Part shown: positions 1 through 8,126 of the stretch, one piece after another
How positions within the stretch are numbered: position 1 is the stretch's first letter
How the letters are laid out: the number at the start of each line of letters is the position of its first letter
Assembly: GCA_017535315.1 (NCBI GenBank)
Contig: JAFXUD010000061.1
Location: 1 to 51,550, forward strand
Length of the DNA stretch: 51,550 nucleotides
Direction of reading: 5' to 3'
Origin: Victivallales bacterium
GTDB taxonomy: Bacteria > Verrucomicrobiota > Lentisphaeria > Oligosphaerales > Oligosphaeraceae
Notes under the pieces: generated by a model
What the model saw: only the letters and a program-made list of their open reading frames with translations
What the model was told of the DNA's origin: nothing
The model's database searches: none
Made by a program: the position numbers and the translations under genes

Positions 1-182
1 CAATTAGCAATTAGCAATTAGCAATTTAGTGGATACTGTTCTTTACAATACGCGTAACATTCAAATAGCCAATTTGCAATTGCTAATTGCTAATTGCTAA
101 TTGCAAATCAATAATTAATAATTGCTAATTGCTAATTGCTAATTATAGACCATTAACCACTAACCCCTAACCACTAACCACT
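1..182. repeat. Inverted 7-bp-unit AT-rich repeats before ettA
   Basis: Positions 1-27 are tandem copies of the heptamer TTAGCAA. Positions 72-103 and 123-145 carry the reverse complement (TTGCTAA) in tandem, so the RNA could fold into a long imperfect hairpin. Positions 151-182 form a second, unrelated heptamer array (unit AACCACT, about four copies) that runs right up to the ettA start codon. No gene is visible. The same TTAGCAA/TTGCTAA arms flank the repeat element at 40525-40757. Confidence 0.8.
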
Positions 183-1796
183 ATGGCACCGACTTTCGTA
201 TTTCAGATGCAGAACATGACCAAGATGTTTGGTGACAGGGTTGTTCTGCGCAACTTCAACCTCTCCTTCTATCTCGGCGCGAAAATCGGCATCGTGGGCG
301 AAAACGGTGCTGGGAAGTCAACCCTGCTAAAGATCATGGCTGGCATTGACAAGGAGATTCAAGGGACCGCGCAGATTACCAAAGGCTGTCGCGCCCTGCT
401 GGTGCCGCAGGAGCCACGTCTTGATCCAACATTGGATGTGCGCGGAAACCTCCAGACCGCCATGAAATACATCACCGACCTGATTGACCGCTACGACGAG
501 GTGATGGCGAAGATGGGAGATGACTTGACCGAGAAGGAGCAGGAGAAGCTCAACGACGAATTCGATTTTCTGCAAGGCGAAATCGACCGTCTGGATGGTT
601 GGAACATCGACCACCTTCTTGAAATTGCAGCATCTGCGCTGACGCTGCCTCCCATGGACGCCGATGTCTCAAAACTTTCTGGCGGTGAACGGCGTCGCGT
701 GGCACTTTGCCAGGCGCTGCTCAACAAGCCAGATTTGCTGTTGCTTGACGAACCTACCAACCACCTAGACGCGGAGGCCATCAGCTGGCTGGAGAAAGAG
801 CTGCGCGAGTTCCCTGGCACGGTGATTATCGTCACTCACGATCGCTACTTCCTGGACCGCATTACCAAGTGGATTTTGGAAATAGAGGATGGCCGTGGCA
901 TCCCCTTCGAGGGCAACTACTCCTCGTGGCTCAAACAGAAGCAGGAGATGCTGCGCATCATCGAGAAGAAAGAGACGCGCCGCCAGCAGGTGCTGGCGCA
1001 GGAACTTGCCTGGATCAACTCCTCTGTGGCGGCACGCCATCAGAAAAACCAGGCGCGTGTCAAGCGCTACCAAGAGCTGGCTTCGCAGAAGTTCGACCTT
1101 GCGAAGGACGACTACTCCATCCAGATTCCGCCTGGCCCGCGCCTCGGTAACAAGGTTCTGATTGTGGAGAACCTCTGCAAGGGCTTCAACGGCAGGCAGC
1201 TCATCAAGAACTGCAGCTTCACCATGCCAGCGGGAGCGGTGGTGGGCGTCATCGGTCCGAACGGCACGGGCAAGACCACACTTTTCCGCATGATTGTCGG
1301 GGAGGAGAAGCCCGACAGCGGTACTATCACCATCGGTGAAACCGTACAGCTCTCCTACGTTGACCAGAACCGCGACGCCCTGAATGACGACAACACGGTT
1401 TTCGAGGAGGTTTCTGGCGGCGAGGAGGAGATTATGCTGGCGGACCGCAAGATGAACTCGCGTGCCTATCTCTCCCGTTTCAACTTCCGCGGCACCCAGC
1501 AGCAGATGAAGGTCGGGTTGCTTTCAGGCGGCGAGCGGAACCGCGTCCATCTGGCGAAACTACTGAAGAGTGGTGGAAACCTGCTGCTTCTGGACGAACC
1601 CACCAACGACCTGGACGTCAATACGATGCGCGTGCTTGAAAACGCCATCATGGACTTCCCTGGCTGCGTCATGGTCATCAGCCACGACCGCTTCTTCCTG
1701 AACCGCATCTGCTCACATCTGCTGGTATTCAAGCCAGACAACACCGTTGCCTTCTTCGAGGGTGACTTTGAGGACTATGAGGCGATGCAGAAATAA
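183..1796 (+). CDS. ettA: ABC-F ATPase, EttA-type translational throttle
   Basis: A 537-residue soluble protein with two ABC cassettes and no membrane segments. The first has Walker A GENGAGKST (39-47), signature LSGGER (165-170) and DEPTNHLD (189-196). The second has GPNGTGKT (358-365), LSGGER (447-452) and DEPTNDLD (471-478). The charged linker at about 241-310 matches the position of the P-site tRNA-interaction motif, and IPPGPRLGNKV before domain 2 is typical of EttA. Family knowledge: EttA binds the ribosomal E site and gates the first peptide bond according to ATP/ADP. Length is close to E. coli EttA (555). No Shine-Dalgarno is visible; a heptamer array directly precedes the ATG, so an internal start (Met9 or Met12) is possible. 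Confidence 0.9.
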   Translation: MAPTFVFQMQNMTKMFGDRVVLRNFNLSFYLGAKIGIVGENGAGKSTLLKIMAGIDKEIQGTAQITKGCRALLVPQEPRLDPTLDVRGNLQTAMKYITDLIDRYDEVMAKMGDDLTEKEQEKLNDEFDFLQGEIDRLDGWNIDHLLEIAASALTLPPMDADVSKLSGGERRRVALCQALLNKPDLLLLDEPTNHLDAEAISWLEKELREFPGTVIIVTHDRYFLDRITKWILEIEDGRGIPFEGNYSSWLKQKQEMLRIIEKKETRRQQVLAQELAWINSSVAARHQKNQARVKRYQELASQKFDLAKDDYSIQIPPGPRLGNKVLIVENLCKGFNGRQLIKNCSFTMPAGAVVGVIGPNGTGKTTLFRMIVGEEKPDSGTITIGETVQLSYVDQNRDALNDDNTVFEEVSGGEEEIMLADRKMNSRAYLSRFNFRGTQQQMKVGLLSGGERNRVHLAKLLKSGGNLLLLDEPTNDLDVNTMRVLENAIMDFPGCVMVISHDRFFLNRICSHLLVFKPDNTVAFFEGDFEDYEAMQK

Positions 1797-1822
1797 AGAA
1801 TAGATTTTTAAAATTATGCCTC

Positions 1823-2416
1823 TTATTCTTCTCTCTGGGAACAGAGTGTTTTGATTCTATATGCCAGATGTCGTACAGGTGTGCCCTCTGCTAGCCATTG
1901 GAGTTCGAAGTCGGTCTTGATGTCGGAGATGTCGGAGATGGCGTCGGGCACAGGGGAGAGAAAGGGGAGTTGGGAGAGCATCTTTTGCCAATCCTCAAAG
2001 TAGGGTGCATTGTCCGTGGAAAGGTGGAGAATGCCTCCTGGCTTCAGAACACGCTTCAGAGAGCATAGGAAGGCGGTGCAGATGACGCGCCGCCCTTTGC
2101 CTTTATCCTTCGGCCAGGGGTCGGGACATAGGATGTGAATACGGTCAATGGAGGCAGGGGGCAACTGGAATTCAGCCAGCTGACCGCTTTCCGCGCGAAG
2201 CAGGATGACATTCTGGAGCTTGCGTTTTTCCACCTTCATATTGAGTTTGCGAAGGCGGCCAAGCATGACATCCGATGCAAGGACAAGCCTGTCGGGGAAG
2301 CGCTTTGCCAGTTCAAGCGTGAACTTCCCACGCCCGCAGCCCATATCCAACTCAACGAAAGGGTACTGTGGTGGTAGGAGAGGCTGCCTATAGTCGTTGG
2401 TCAGGATGTCGATCAT
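1823..2416 (-). CDS. trmB: tRNA (guanine-N7)-methyltransferase TrmB
   Basis: A 197-residue class I SAM methyltransferase. ELDMGCGRGKF at 22-32 is the SAM-binding motif I, and PDPWPKDKGKGRR at 98-110 matches the TrmB signature that holds the catalytic Asp and substrate-binding residues. TrmB methylates G46 in the variable loop of tRNAs. It is short for the family because the N-terminal extension of many TrmB proteins is missing; the start follows the core fold immediately. It converges with ettA with a 26-bp gap. A 9-bp-unit hairpin lies upstream. Confidence 0.9.
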   Translation of the reverse strand: MIDILTNDYRQPLLPPQYPFVELDMGCGRGKFTLELAKRFPDRLVLASDVMLGRLRKLNMKVEKRKLQNVILLRAESGQLAEFQLPPASIDRIHILCPDPWPKDKGKGRRVICTAFLCSLKRVLKPGGILHLSTDNAPYFEDWQKMLSQLPFLSPVPDAISDISDIKTDFELQWLAEGTPVRHLAYRIKTLCSQREE

Positions 2417-2449
2417 TGCTGATAGTTGGTTGGATACTCCTGAATTAAC

Positions 2450-2562
2450 ATTTAATGGGACAGGAGGGACGAACTATGCAAGGAGAAGTCTCTGAAGCGC
2501 TTTTGCTGTCGCTCCCCTCTCTCGTCCCTCCCGTCTCTCTCGTCCCTCCCGTCCCTTTTTAG
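2450..2562. repeat. Hairpin built of 9-bp tandem units (copy 1)
   Basis: The left arm at 2458-2476 (GGGACAGGAGGGACG) faces a right arm at 2515-2561 made of tandem 9-mers of the type CTCGTCCCT/CCCGTCCCT. The element sits just after the aminotransferase stop codon (minus strand) and before trmB. Its border, CTGAATTAACATTTRATGGG, recurs at 6252. A role in transcription termination or 3'-end protection is inferred from position and fold. Confidence 0.7.
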
Positions 2563-2570
2563 TGCCATCG

Positions 2571-3749
2571 TTACCGCTTGGCTACAAACTCGCCGATGCG
2601 CCTGATGGCCTCTTCAATCTCGTCCATGGCGGTGGCATACGAGCAGCGGACAAATCCTTCGCCGCAAGGGCCGAAGGCGGTCCCTGGTACCACCGCCACA
2701 TGCTTTTCTTTGAGTAGGGTCATGGCGAAATCCATGGAGTTCATTCCAGTTGAGCGGATACAGGGGAATACATAGAATGCTCCACGGGGCATAAAGCAAT
2801 TCAACCCCAGTTCATTCAGTCCTTTGACGATGACATTGCGACGCTGCTCATACTCCACGCGCATTTTTTCGCGTTCGACTGCTCCGTTCTGAAGCGCCTC
2901 CAATGCGGCGGCCTGCGCAAGACTTGGTGCGCAAAGCATGGAATACTGGTGAATCTTCATCATGGCATCGATGATGGGATGGGGGCCGCAGGCATAGCCG
3001 AGACGGAAGCCCGTCATGGCGAAGGCCTTGCTCATGCCATTGAGAAGAACTGTGCGCTCCTTCATTCCTGGCAGCGATGCGATGCATGGTGAACGTGGAA
3101 CATAACTAAGTTCCTCATAGATTTCATCACTGATGACCAGCAGGTCGTGGCGAATGGCGAAGTCCGCAAGTCGCTTTTTATCCTCGATGGTCAGTCCTGC
3201 ACCCGTTGGATTGTTGGGGTAGTTGAGTAGCAAAGCCTTTGTCTTTGGGGTGACCTTCTTCTCAAGTTCCGCGATATCCAGCACGAAATCATCCTTTTCG
3301 TATGTCTGGACGGCAACGGGAATGGCATGGGTCATGCGGATGGTGGGCGCGTAGGAGACATAGCACGGCTCGTGGTAGAGCACTTCGTCTCCTGGATTGA
3401 GGATGGCGCGCATGAGGATGTCAAGCGCCTCGCTGACACCGACTGTGACGATGCATTCGCTGACAGGATCGTATGAGCCATTGAAGTTTTCCTCGACGTA
3501 TTTGCAGATGGCTTTGCGCAGACGCAGGTCGCCGAGGTTGGAGGTGTAACTGGTATAGCCCTTGTTCAGCGCATAGATGGAGGCCTCGCGGATGTGCCAT
3601 GGAGTGTCGAAATCGGGTTCGCCGATTCCCAGGGAGATGACTTCGTCCATTGTGCAGACGATGTCGAAGAAGTCGCGTATGCCGCTTTTGGGGAGGGACG
3701 CGATATGGTCAGCAATCCATTTGTTATGGGACAATTTTGAGTCGTTCAT
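2571..3749 (-). CDS. PLP-dependent class I/II aminotransferase
   Basis: A 392-residue fold-type I aminotransferase. GEPDFDTP (43-50), NYPNNPTG (176-183), SDEIYEEL (207-214) and MSKAFAMTGFRLGY (239-252) are all present; Lys241 is the expected Schiff-base lysine and Asp208 the pyridine-nitrogen partner. The family transfers amino groups from amino acids to 2-oxo acids; the substrate cannot be read from sequence. Its start lies inside the end of the upstream Lrp-type regulator (26-bp overlap), so the two are co-transcribed and probably translationally coupled. That pairing suggests the regulator senses the amino acid handled here. Confidence 0.88.
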   Translation of the reverse strand: MNDSKLSHNKWIADHIASLPKSGIRDFFDIVCTMDEVISLGIGEPDFDTPWHIREASIYALNKGYTSYTSNLGDLRLRKAICKYVEENFNGSYDPVSECIVTVGVSEALDILMRAILNPGDEVLYHEPCYVSYAPTIRMTHAIPVAVQTYEKDDFVLDIAELEKKVTPKTKALLLNYPNNPTGAGLTIEDKKRLADFAIRHDLLVISDEIYEELSYVPRSPCIASLPGMKERTVLLNGMSKAFAMTGFRLGYACGPHPIIDAMMKIHQYSMLCAPSLAQAAALEALQNGAVEREKMRVEYEQRRNVIVKGLNELGLNCFMPRGAFYVFPCIRSTGMNSMDFAMTLLKEKHVAVVPGTAFGPCGEGFVRCSYATAMDEIEEAIRRIGEFVAKR

Positions 3750-4218
3750 GTTTTTCTTCTCTTGCGAACTGTACGCCTGATTCCTTGTATTTCTTCAACA
3801 AAAAGTAGGTGGCGCAGGACTTGACGCCGTCCTGCGAGGCGAGTTTGCCTGCCACGAAGGAGGCGACTGCCTGAAGAGAATCCCCAACTACCTCCAGCCG
3901 CAAATCATATTTGCCTGACACCAGATAGGCTGAGCGGACTTCGGGAAAACGCGCGAGGCGTTCGGCAACGTTGTCAAATCCCGTATCACGCTCTGGCTGA
4001 ATTGCGACTTCGATGATGGCCCGCACCTCGTTGGATTCAGCCTCGTCACTGACGATGGCCGTATATCCCACGATGGTGCGCTCTTTTTCCAGTTCCGCGA
4101 TGGTAGCCAATACTTCCCCTTCCGATGCGCCTAGCCTATCTGCCATCTCCTTGGCGGAGAAGCGGGCATTGCGTTTCAGAAGAGACAAAACCTCTTTCTT
4201 TAATGTTTTCTTTTCCAT
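3724..4218 (-). CDS. Lrp/AsnC-family transcriptional regulator
   Basis: A 164-residue protein with an N-terminal winged helix (about 5-55: LLKRNARFSAKEMADRLG, then LEKERTIVGYTAIV) and a C-terminal RAM/effector domain (about 65-145: IIEVAIQPE, VRSAYLVSGKYDLRLEV). Lrp/AsnC proteins assemble as dimers to octamers and respond to amino acids. It is first in a two-gene unit with the aminotransferase and probably controls its own operon. The C-terminal tail rich in Lys/Glu overlaps the aminotransferase start, so it may be partly constrained by the overlap. Confidence 0.87.
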   Translation of the reverse strand: MEKKTLKKEVLSLLKRNARFSAKEMADRLGASEGEVLATIAELEKERTIVGYTAIVSDEAESNEVRAIIEVAIQPERDTGFDNVAERLARFPEVRSAYLVSGKYDLRLEVVGDSLQAVASFVAGKLASQDGVKSCATYFLLKKYKESGVQFAREEKHERLKIVP

Positions 4219-4252
4219 AGTATTATACCTGTTACAGCAAGCAGACTGATGG

Positions 4253-4909
4253 TTATTTTACGGGAACCTTGAGTTGCTGGCCGAGATAGATGGTGTCGGA
4301 TTTCAGATTGTTGAGTTTTTTGATTTCGGCGACAGTGGTTTTGGCGGCAGAGGCAATTCCGCTGAGGGAATCGCCTTTCTGCACGGTAATGGTGACGAAT
4401 TGGGCAGGGGCAGGAGCCTTGGGGGCGTTTTTGTCAATTTCACTTGCGATGATTTTGCTGAAGTTCTCAAGTTCGAGCCGTCTGGCCTCGCGTTCCTTGT
4501 CAATGGTTCCGCTGAGTTCAGTCATTCTGGCACGCCAGTTCTTATCGACGTCGGCGGAGCGCTTGTCCATCTCATCAAGCAGTGACTGGAGTTCCTTGAT
4601 CTGGGCCTCTTTTCGGATGTTGTCCTGTTCCAGGCCGAGGATGCGCGCGGTGAGGAGCTTCTGCTCCTCGCGGAGAGCGTCCATGTCGGCGCGAAGCCCC
4701 GCAAGTTCGCGATTGGGTTGTGGAGGGGCTGGCTCCTCGACCACGTTGCTGACCATCATTCTGCGCGGTGGTTCAGGTGCAGGCTGCTGTTGTTGATAGG
4801 GGGAGGGGCCTCCATTGCCAAGAACGGGTTCTGTTTCACCCCAGTTCGCACAGCCACTGACTATGATTGCCAGACCGCAACCAAACGCTCCAAGTTTTGT
4901 GAGTTTCAT
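4253..4909 (-). CDS. LysM-domain lipoprotein with coiled coil
   Basis: A 218-residue envelope lipoprotein. The signal peptide ends in lipobox VSGC with Cys20 as the lipidation site. A Pro/Gln-rich tether (about 30-70) leads into a long coiled coil (about 70-150, regular Leu/Glu/Arg heptads), and a LysM peptidoglycan-binding domain forms the end (about 170-217, VQKGDSLSGIASAAKTTVAE). It probably links membrane and cell wall. GAGGAG lies upstream of the ATG. It has a 34-bp gap to the Lrp gene on the same strand and diverges from rsmB. Confidence 0.85.
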   Translation of the reverse strand: MKLTKLGAFGCGLAIIVSGCANWGETEPVLGNGGPSPYQQQQPAPEPPRRMMVSNVVEEPAPPQPNRELAGLRADMDALREEQKLLTARILGLEQDNIRKEAQIKELQSLLDEMDKRSADVDKNWRARMTELSGTIDKEREARRLELENFSKIIASEIDKNAPKAPAPAQFVTITVQKGDSLSGIASAAKTTVAEIKKLNNLKSDTIYLGQQLKVPVK

Positions 4910-4942
4910 TGTGTTCTCCTCTCTGATTATAGTGTGATTCAG

Positions 4943-4970
4943 TTCAAAATGTATATAGCGAGATTATATT
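4943..4970 (+). promoter_or_regulatory. Candidate promoter of rsmB
   Basis: TTCAAA (4943-4948), a 16-nt spacer, then TATATT (4965-4970). It matches the -10 and spacing seen at other promoters in this window. The predicted leader to the GTG start at 5028 is about 50 nt. Confidence 0.4.
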
Positions 4971-5027
4971 ATATAGTGTTTTTGCGGAAATTCCATACGC
5001 TATGTTACAATAAAAGGGCAATAGCAG

Positions 5028-6260
5028 GTGAAAAACAGTATATTGGAGCAGTCATTGGTGGATGTGTTCGGGGCTTTGGAGGAGGGCAGGGCGCTGCCCC
5101 CGTCCAATAAGCTCGGTCATCGTTTGCTTTTGACGATATACAGGCATGCACTGGGTATTGACTGGCTTATCGAATCACGCCGCACTGGCAGAGTGCGGAG
5201 ACGTGCCCGCAATGTGCTCTGCTGGGCGATTGCCGAGATTCTCTGGATGGATGGCGTTGTCGGAGAGGCTGTGACAGACGTGGCCGTGGGCTATGTCAAG
5301 AGGCGATATTCCAGTAGTGACGCCGCCTTTGTCAATGCCTTTCTGCGTCGGCTTCTGGAGGATTTCCACAAGTCAGGTCTGGAGGGGCTTCTGGAGGATG
5401 CACCGCCGAATATCCGCTATGAAATACCAGATTTGCTGTGGAAACGCTGGCTGAAACAGTACGGAATAGAAGAAAGTGCACGCATGGCCAGCGTGCTTCA
5501 GTTGCCAGCCAAGACGATTCTGCGCCTACGGAACTGGCCGCCGCAGGAGGTGAATATACCAGAGTGGCTTGTCCCAGTGAATGCACCTGCTTGGGCACCT
5601 TGGGCGGTATTGTTTGCGCCTGCCGATAACAAAAAAGGACTGGATGATATAATGGGCACTGAAAAAAGCCCGTTTTACATTCAGGACATGGCAACGCTTT
5701 TAGCACCTTCCTTGCTGGCTCCACAGGAAGGCGAACGTGTGGCAGACCTATGCGCGGCTCCTGGCGGAAAGTCGCTTGTGCTTGGCGAAATGCTCAAAGG
5801 CACTGGCAGTCTTTTCTGCGCCGACAGGTCGGAGGCAAAACTGCCGCGCCTGAGGCAGAATCTCTGGTCGCTGCCCAATGTGGAGATTGCTGCATTGGAT
5901 GCTGCTAGTCATGCCTTTCAGGAGGCTTCCTTTGATGCCATTCTGCTGGATGTCCCCTGCTCCAATACAGGGGTGATACGAAGAAAACCCGATGTGCGCG
6001 AGGCCTTTTCAACACAACGCCTGACCGAAGTGATGGAGATTCAGAGACGGATTCTGGACAATGTGGCGCACGCCGTGAAGCCAGGCGGACGCCTGGTCTA
6101 TTCTACATGCAGCATCGAGGCGGACGAGAACCAGATTCAGGTTCAGGATTTCTTGAAGCGACACCCCGATTTCACGCTTGTCCAAGAACAGGCACTGCTG
6201 CCTACCCCCGACCATGATGGAGCCTACGCCGCTTTGATGAAGCGAAGACTACTGAATTAA
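5028..6260 (+). CDS. rsmB: 16S rRNA m5C967 methyltransferase RsmB (Sun/NOP2 family)
   Basis: A 410-residue protein with an N-terminal NusB-like RNA-binding domain (about 1-130) and a C-terminal Rossmann methyltransferase. DLCAAPGGKS (240-249) binds SAM. Cys311 (VPCSNTG) and Cys361 (YSTCS) are the two cysteines used by RNA m5C methyltransferases for release and catalysis. RsmB methylates C967 of 16S rRNA. The start is GTG preceded by AGCAGG. The last codons and the TAA stop fall inside the conserved border of a repeat hairpin, so the element appears to supply the end of the gene. Confidence 0.9.
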   Translation: MKNSILEQSLVDVFGALEEGRALPPSNKLGHRLLLTIYRHALGIDWLIESRRTGRVRRRARNVLCWAIAEILWMDGVVGEAVTDVAVGYVKRRYSSSDAAFVNAFLRRLLEDFHKSGLEGLLEDAPPNIRYEIPDLLWKRWLKQYGIEESARMASVLQLPAKTILRLRNWPPQEVNIPEWLVPVNAPAWAPWAVLFAPADNKKGLDDIMGTEKSPFYIQDMATLLAPSLLAPQEGERVADLCAAPGGKSLVLGEMLKGTGSLFCADRSEAKLPRLRQNLWSLPNVEIAALDAASHAFQEASFDAILLDVPCSNTGVIRRKPDVREAFSTQRLTEVMEIQRRILDNVAHAVKPGGRLVYSTCSIEADENQIQVQDFLKRHPDFTLVQEQALLPTPDHDGAYAALMKRRLLN

Positions 6261-6378
6261 CATTTGATGGGACATGAGGGACGGGAGGGATGGGAGCGAC
6301 GGGGAGGGCACGGAAATAGGCTTCTTTTTTCGTGCCCTCCCCGTCGCTCCAGTCCCTCCCGTCGCTCCCGTCCCTTGG
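6252..6378. repeat. Hairpin built of 9-bp tandem units (copy 2), convergent genes
   Basis: The left arm (6268-6312) is tandem 9-mers such as GGGACGGGA, GGGATGGGA and GCGACGGGG; the right arm (6341-6376) is their complement (GTCGCTCCA, GTCCCTCCC, GTCGCTCCC). The loop contains CTTCTTTTTTCG. It lies between the convergent rsmB and M55 genes and could terminate both. The left border matches copy 1 at 2450 over about 30 bp. Confidence 0.75.
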
Positions 6379-6400
6379 AAATTTGCCACTCCCACCAGCC

Positions 6401-7255
6401 CTAGAACACGAGTCCTTTCCACTTGGGCGTGATGCCGTATTTCTTGTTGTGGATGCCAGGTGCCCAGCCGCAGTATTGCGCGAAGATGTCAATGATATTG
6501 TCGGCCTTGGTCTGGACCATGTTGTGGGCGATGCGTTCCCAGCCGCGCATCTCGTAGCCGCATGCGGAGTTTTCGCACATGAGCTCCAGCCTGAATACAT
6601 AGTGTTTGGATGTGGGCAGCACCTTGTACTTCTTAATGTTCTTTACGGCCTTTTCGGCGGCCTTGCGCAAATCCGCCTGAACATCGGCGGGGTTGCGGTC
6701 GATGACGGTGTAGCGGGAGATGCCCTTTTTGGTTGCCACGGTGGTGACATCTGGCATCAGGGCCTTTGCCTCACGGCAGGCGGCAACATCGCCGCCGACA
6801 AGAATCGTGGGGACCTTGAAGTAGGAGGCGATGCGCGATTCCATGCCGATTTCGCCGATGAGTTCGTCGTTCAGCCACATGTTGCAGACTCCGTGGCTGT
6901 TGAAGCTGTGGCACATGTAGCCATCAGGGGTGCCTTGGAGCGCATGGGCACCTATCTGGATGATGGCGTCAAAACTGGCGTCACAGAAGCAGGCTGGGTG
7001 CATGGGGCCACCAATGGTGCCGAGCATCGCGGGCGCCTGCAGTTTCATGATGTCGATGGAGTTGCTGCCGCCATGTCCGTCCCATACAACGATTTCATCG
7101 GCGCCGCCTGCGACCAGTCCCTGGACGGTGGCGTTGACCTCGTCAACCAGTGCCTGGCAGGCTATGGGGAGGTTCACGGTTTTGTTGCCGACGGAGTCGG
7201 CGCGTCCGTTGATACCGCTGGGACCTTCCAGGTCCGTCATAATCATGATTTTCAT
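6401..7255 (-). CDS. M55-family D-aminopeptidase (DppA-like), copy A
   Basis: A zinc-dependent peptidase of the DppA family. With the start at 7255 the ligand pattern matches B. subtilis DppA: Asp8 and Glu10 (TDLEG), His61 (DGHGG), His104 (IGAHALQGT), Glu135 (GEIG); His116 is a plausible catalytic residue. DppA hydrolyses D-Ala-containing dipeptides; the substrate here is unknown. GAGGAA lies 8 nt before this ATG, whereas an upstream in-frame ATG at 7276 contains that Shine-Dalgarno within its own codons, so 7255 is preferred. It is 26 bp downstream of the Nudix gene, probably one transcript. A paralogue lies at 9310-10104. Confidence 0.88.
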   Translation of the reverse strand: MKIMIMTDLEGPSGINGRADSVGNKTVNLPIACQALVDEVNATVQGLVAGGADEIVVWDGHGGSNSIDIMKLQAPAMLGTIGGPMHPACFCDASFDAIIQIGAHALQGTPDGYMCHSFNSHGVCNMWLNDELIGEIGMESRIASYFKVPTILVGGDVAACREAKALMPDVTTVATKKGISRYTVIDRNPADVQADLRKAAEKAVKNIKKYKVLPTSKHYVFRLELMCENSACGYEMRGWERIAHNMVQTKADNIIDIFAQYCGWAPGIHNKKYGITPKWKGLVF

Positions 7256-7281
7256 TGCTTGTTCCTCATTACACAAATAGA

Positions 7282-7776
7282 TTATATTCTGATACAGGAC
7301 CAGGATACGGGATTGTCATGGTCGTAGGGGAGATAGCCGTGGAAGGGACGCGGGTTGTCATCGAAGACGAGAGGCAGAAAATAGCGGTCGCCTGGCCACA
7401 TGGGGAAATCCATGATCTTTTCACGCGGAACCCACTGGAGGGGGCCTTCGTTGCTAGAGGCGGCGGGCGTTCCCTTGAAGGCGGTCACGAGAAAGATGAA
7501 GGCGAACCAGTCTTCGCCTTTCGGGCCGAAGTTGGTCCAGTTGACGGTCCCGCGAAGGGACATTTCCGTCACCTCGATGCCTGCTTCCTCGCGGATTTCG
7601 CGAATCATGCAGGTCGCGATGTCCTCGCCTGGCTCCATATGTCCGCCCAGCCCGTTGTATTTTCCGAACTGCTCATCGTCCTTTCGGAAGACGCGATAGG
7701 TCATGAGAACCTGTTTCTTGTCTGGCGAAAGGACATAGCCGAGCGTGCTTAAAATGGGGCAGTAGTTCTTGGACAT
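7282..7776 (-). CDS. Nudix hydrolase (MutT/8-oxo-dGTPase-like)
   Basis: A 164-residue protein with a complete Nudix box: Gly45, Glu51, then REIREEAGI (59-67), which matches Gx5Ex7REUxEExGU. WNGLGG-type lead-in (YNGLGGH, 41-46) and a C-terminal half with PLVF and Trp residues fit MutT/NudG-like enzymes that act on nucleoside triphosphates or related pyrophosphates. The exact substrate is not readable. It is followed closely by the M55 peptidase. The hairpin and MITE-like element upstream separate it from manC. Confidence 0.85.
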   Translation of the reverse strand: MSKNYCPILSTLGYVLSPDKKQVLMTYRVFRKDDEQFGKYNGLGGHMEPGEDIATCMIREIREEAGIEVTEMSLRGTVNWTNFGPKGEDWFAFIFLVTAFKGTPAASSNEGPLQWVPREKIMDFPMWPGDRYFLPLVFDDNPRPFHGYLPYDHDNPVSWSCIRI

Positions 7777-7792
7777 GAGCGTTTAGAGATTA

Positions 7793-7826
7793 TTCAAAAC
7801 TAGCGCATTTCGATACTAGTTTTGAA
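7793..7826. repeat. Stem-loop next to the MITE-like element
   Basis: Perfect 11-bp arms TTCAAAACTAG (7793-7803) and CTAGTTTTGAA (7816-7826) with a 12-nt loop. The same motif family (GAGGTAATTTC, AAAACTAGCGC) forms the hairpin at 11811-11845. The part GAAATTACCTC now lies beyond the mobile element, at 8115-8125, so the original hairpin was interrupted by the insertion. Confidence 0.65.
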
Positions 7827-7828
7827 AT

Positions 7829-8111
7829 GGGAATTATATACTTGAGTTTCCTGATGACATTATCCTTCATTGGTCGATGGCCAGGATGCGCCTTGCCGCT
7901 TCGCTGCGCTACGCGGCAAGGCTCAAGAGGACTGGGGTGGGCATCTGACCGTGGGTTTCGCTTCGCCGCTGTCGCGGCTTCGCTCCACCCACGGCTATGC
8001 TCTTGCCGCCGCTTACGCGGCTTCGCTCCACCCACCGCTATGCTTCTGCTGCCGCTACGCGGCTCTTCTTTGTTGGTAAGGTCCAATCGGCAACTAAAGT
8101 ATATAATTCCC
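7829..8111. mobile_element. MITE-like element, copy 1 (longest, 283 bp)
   Basis: Terminal inverted repeats GGGAATTATATACTTGAG and CTAAAGTATATAATTCCC, with a single mismatch. The element is flanked by a perfect 8-bp duplication TTTGAAAT (7821-7828 and 8112-8119). The inside holds GC-rich nested hairpins (CGTGGGT/ACCCACG and TGCGCCTTGCCGC-type arms) and no credible gene. Compared with copies 2 and 3 it is inverted and carries an extra internal duplication of about 40 bp. No transposase is in the window, so it would need one in trans. Confidence 0.85.
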
Positions 8112-8126
8112 TTTGAAATTACCTCG

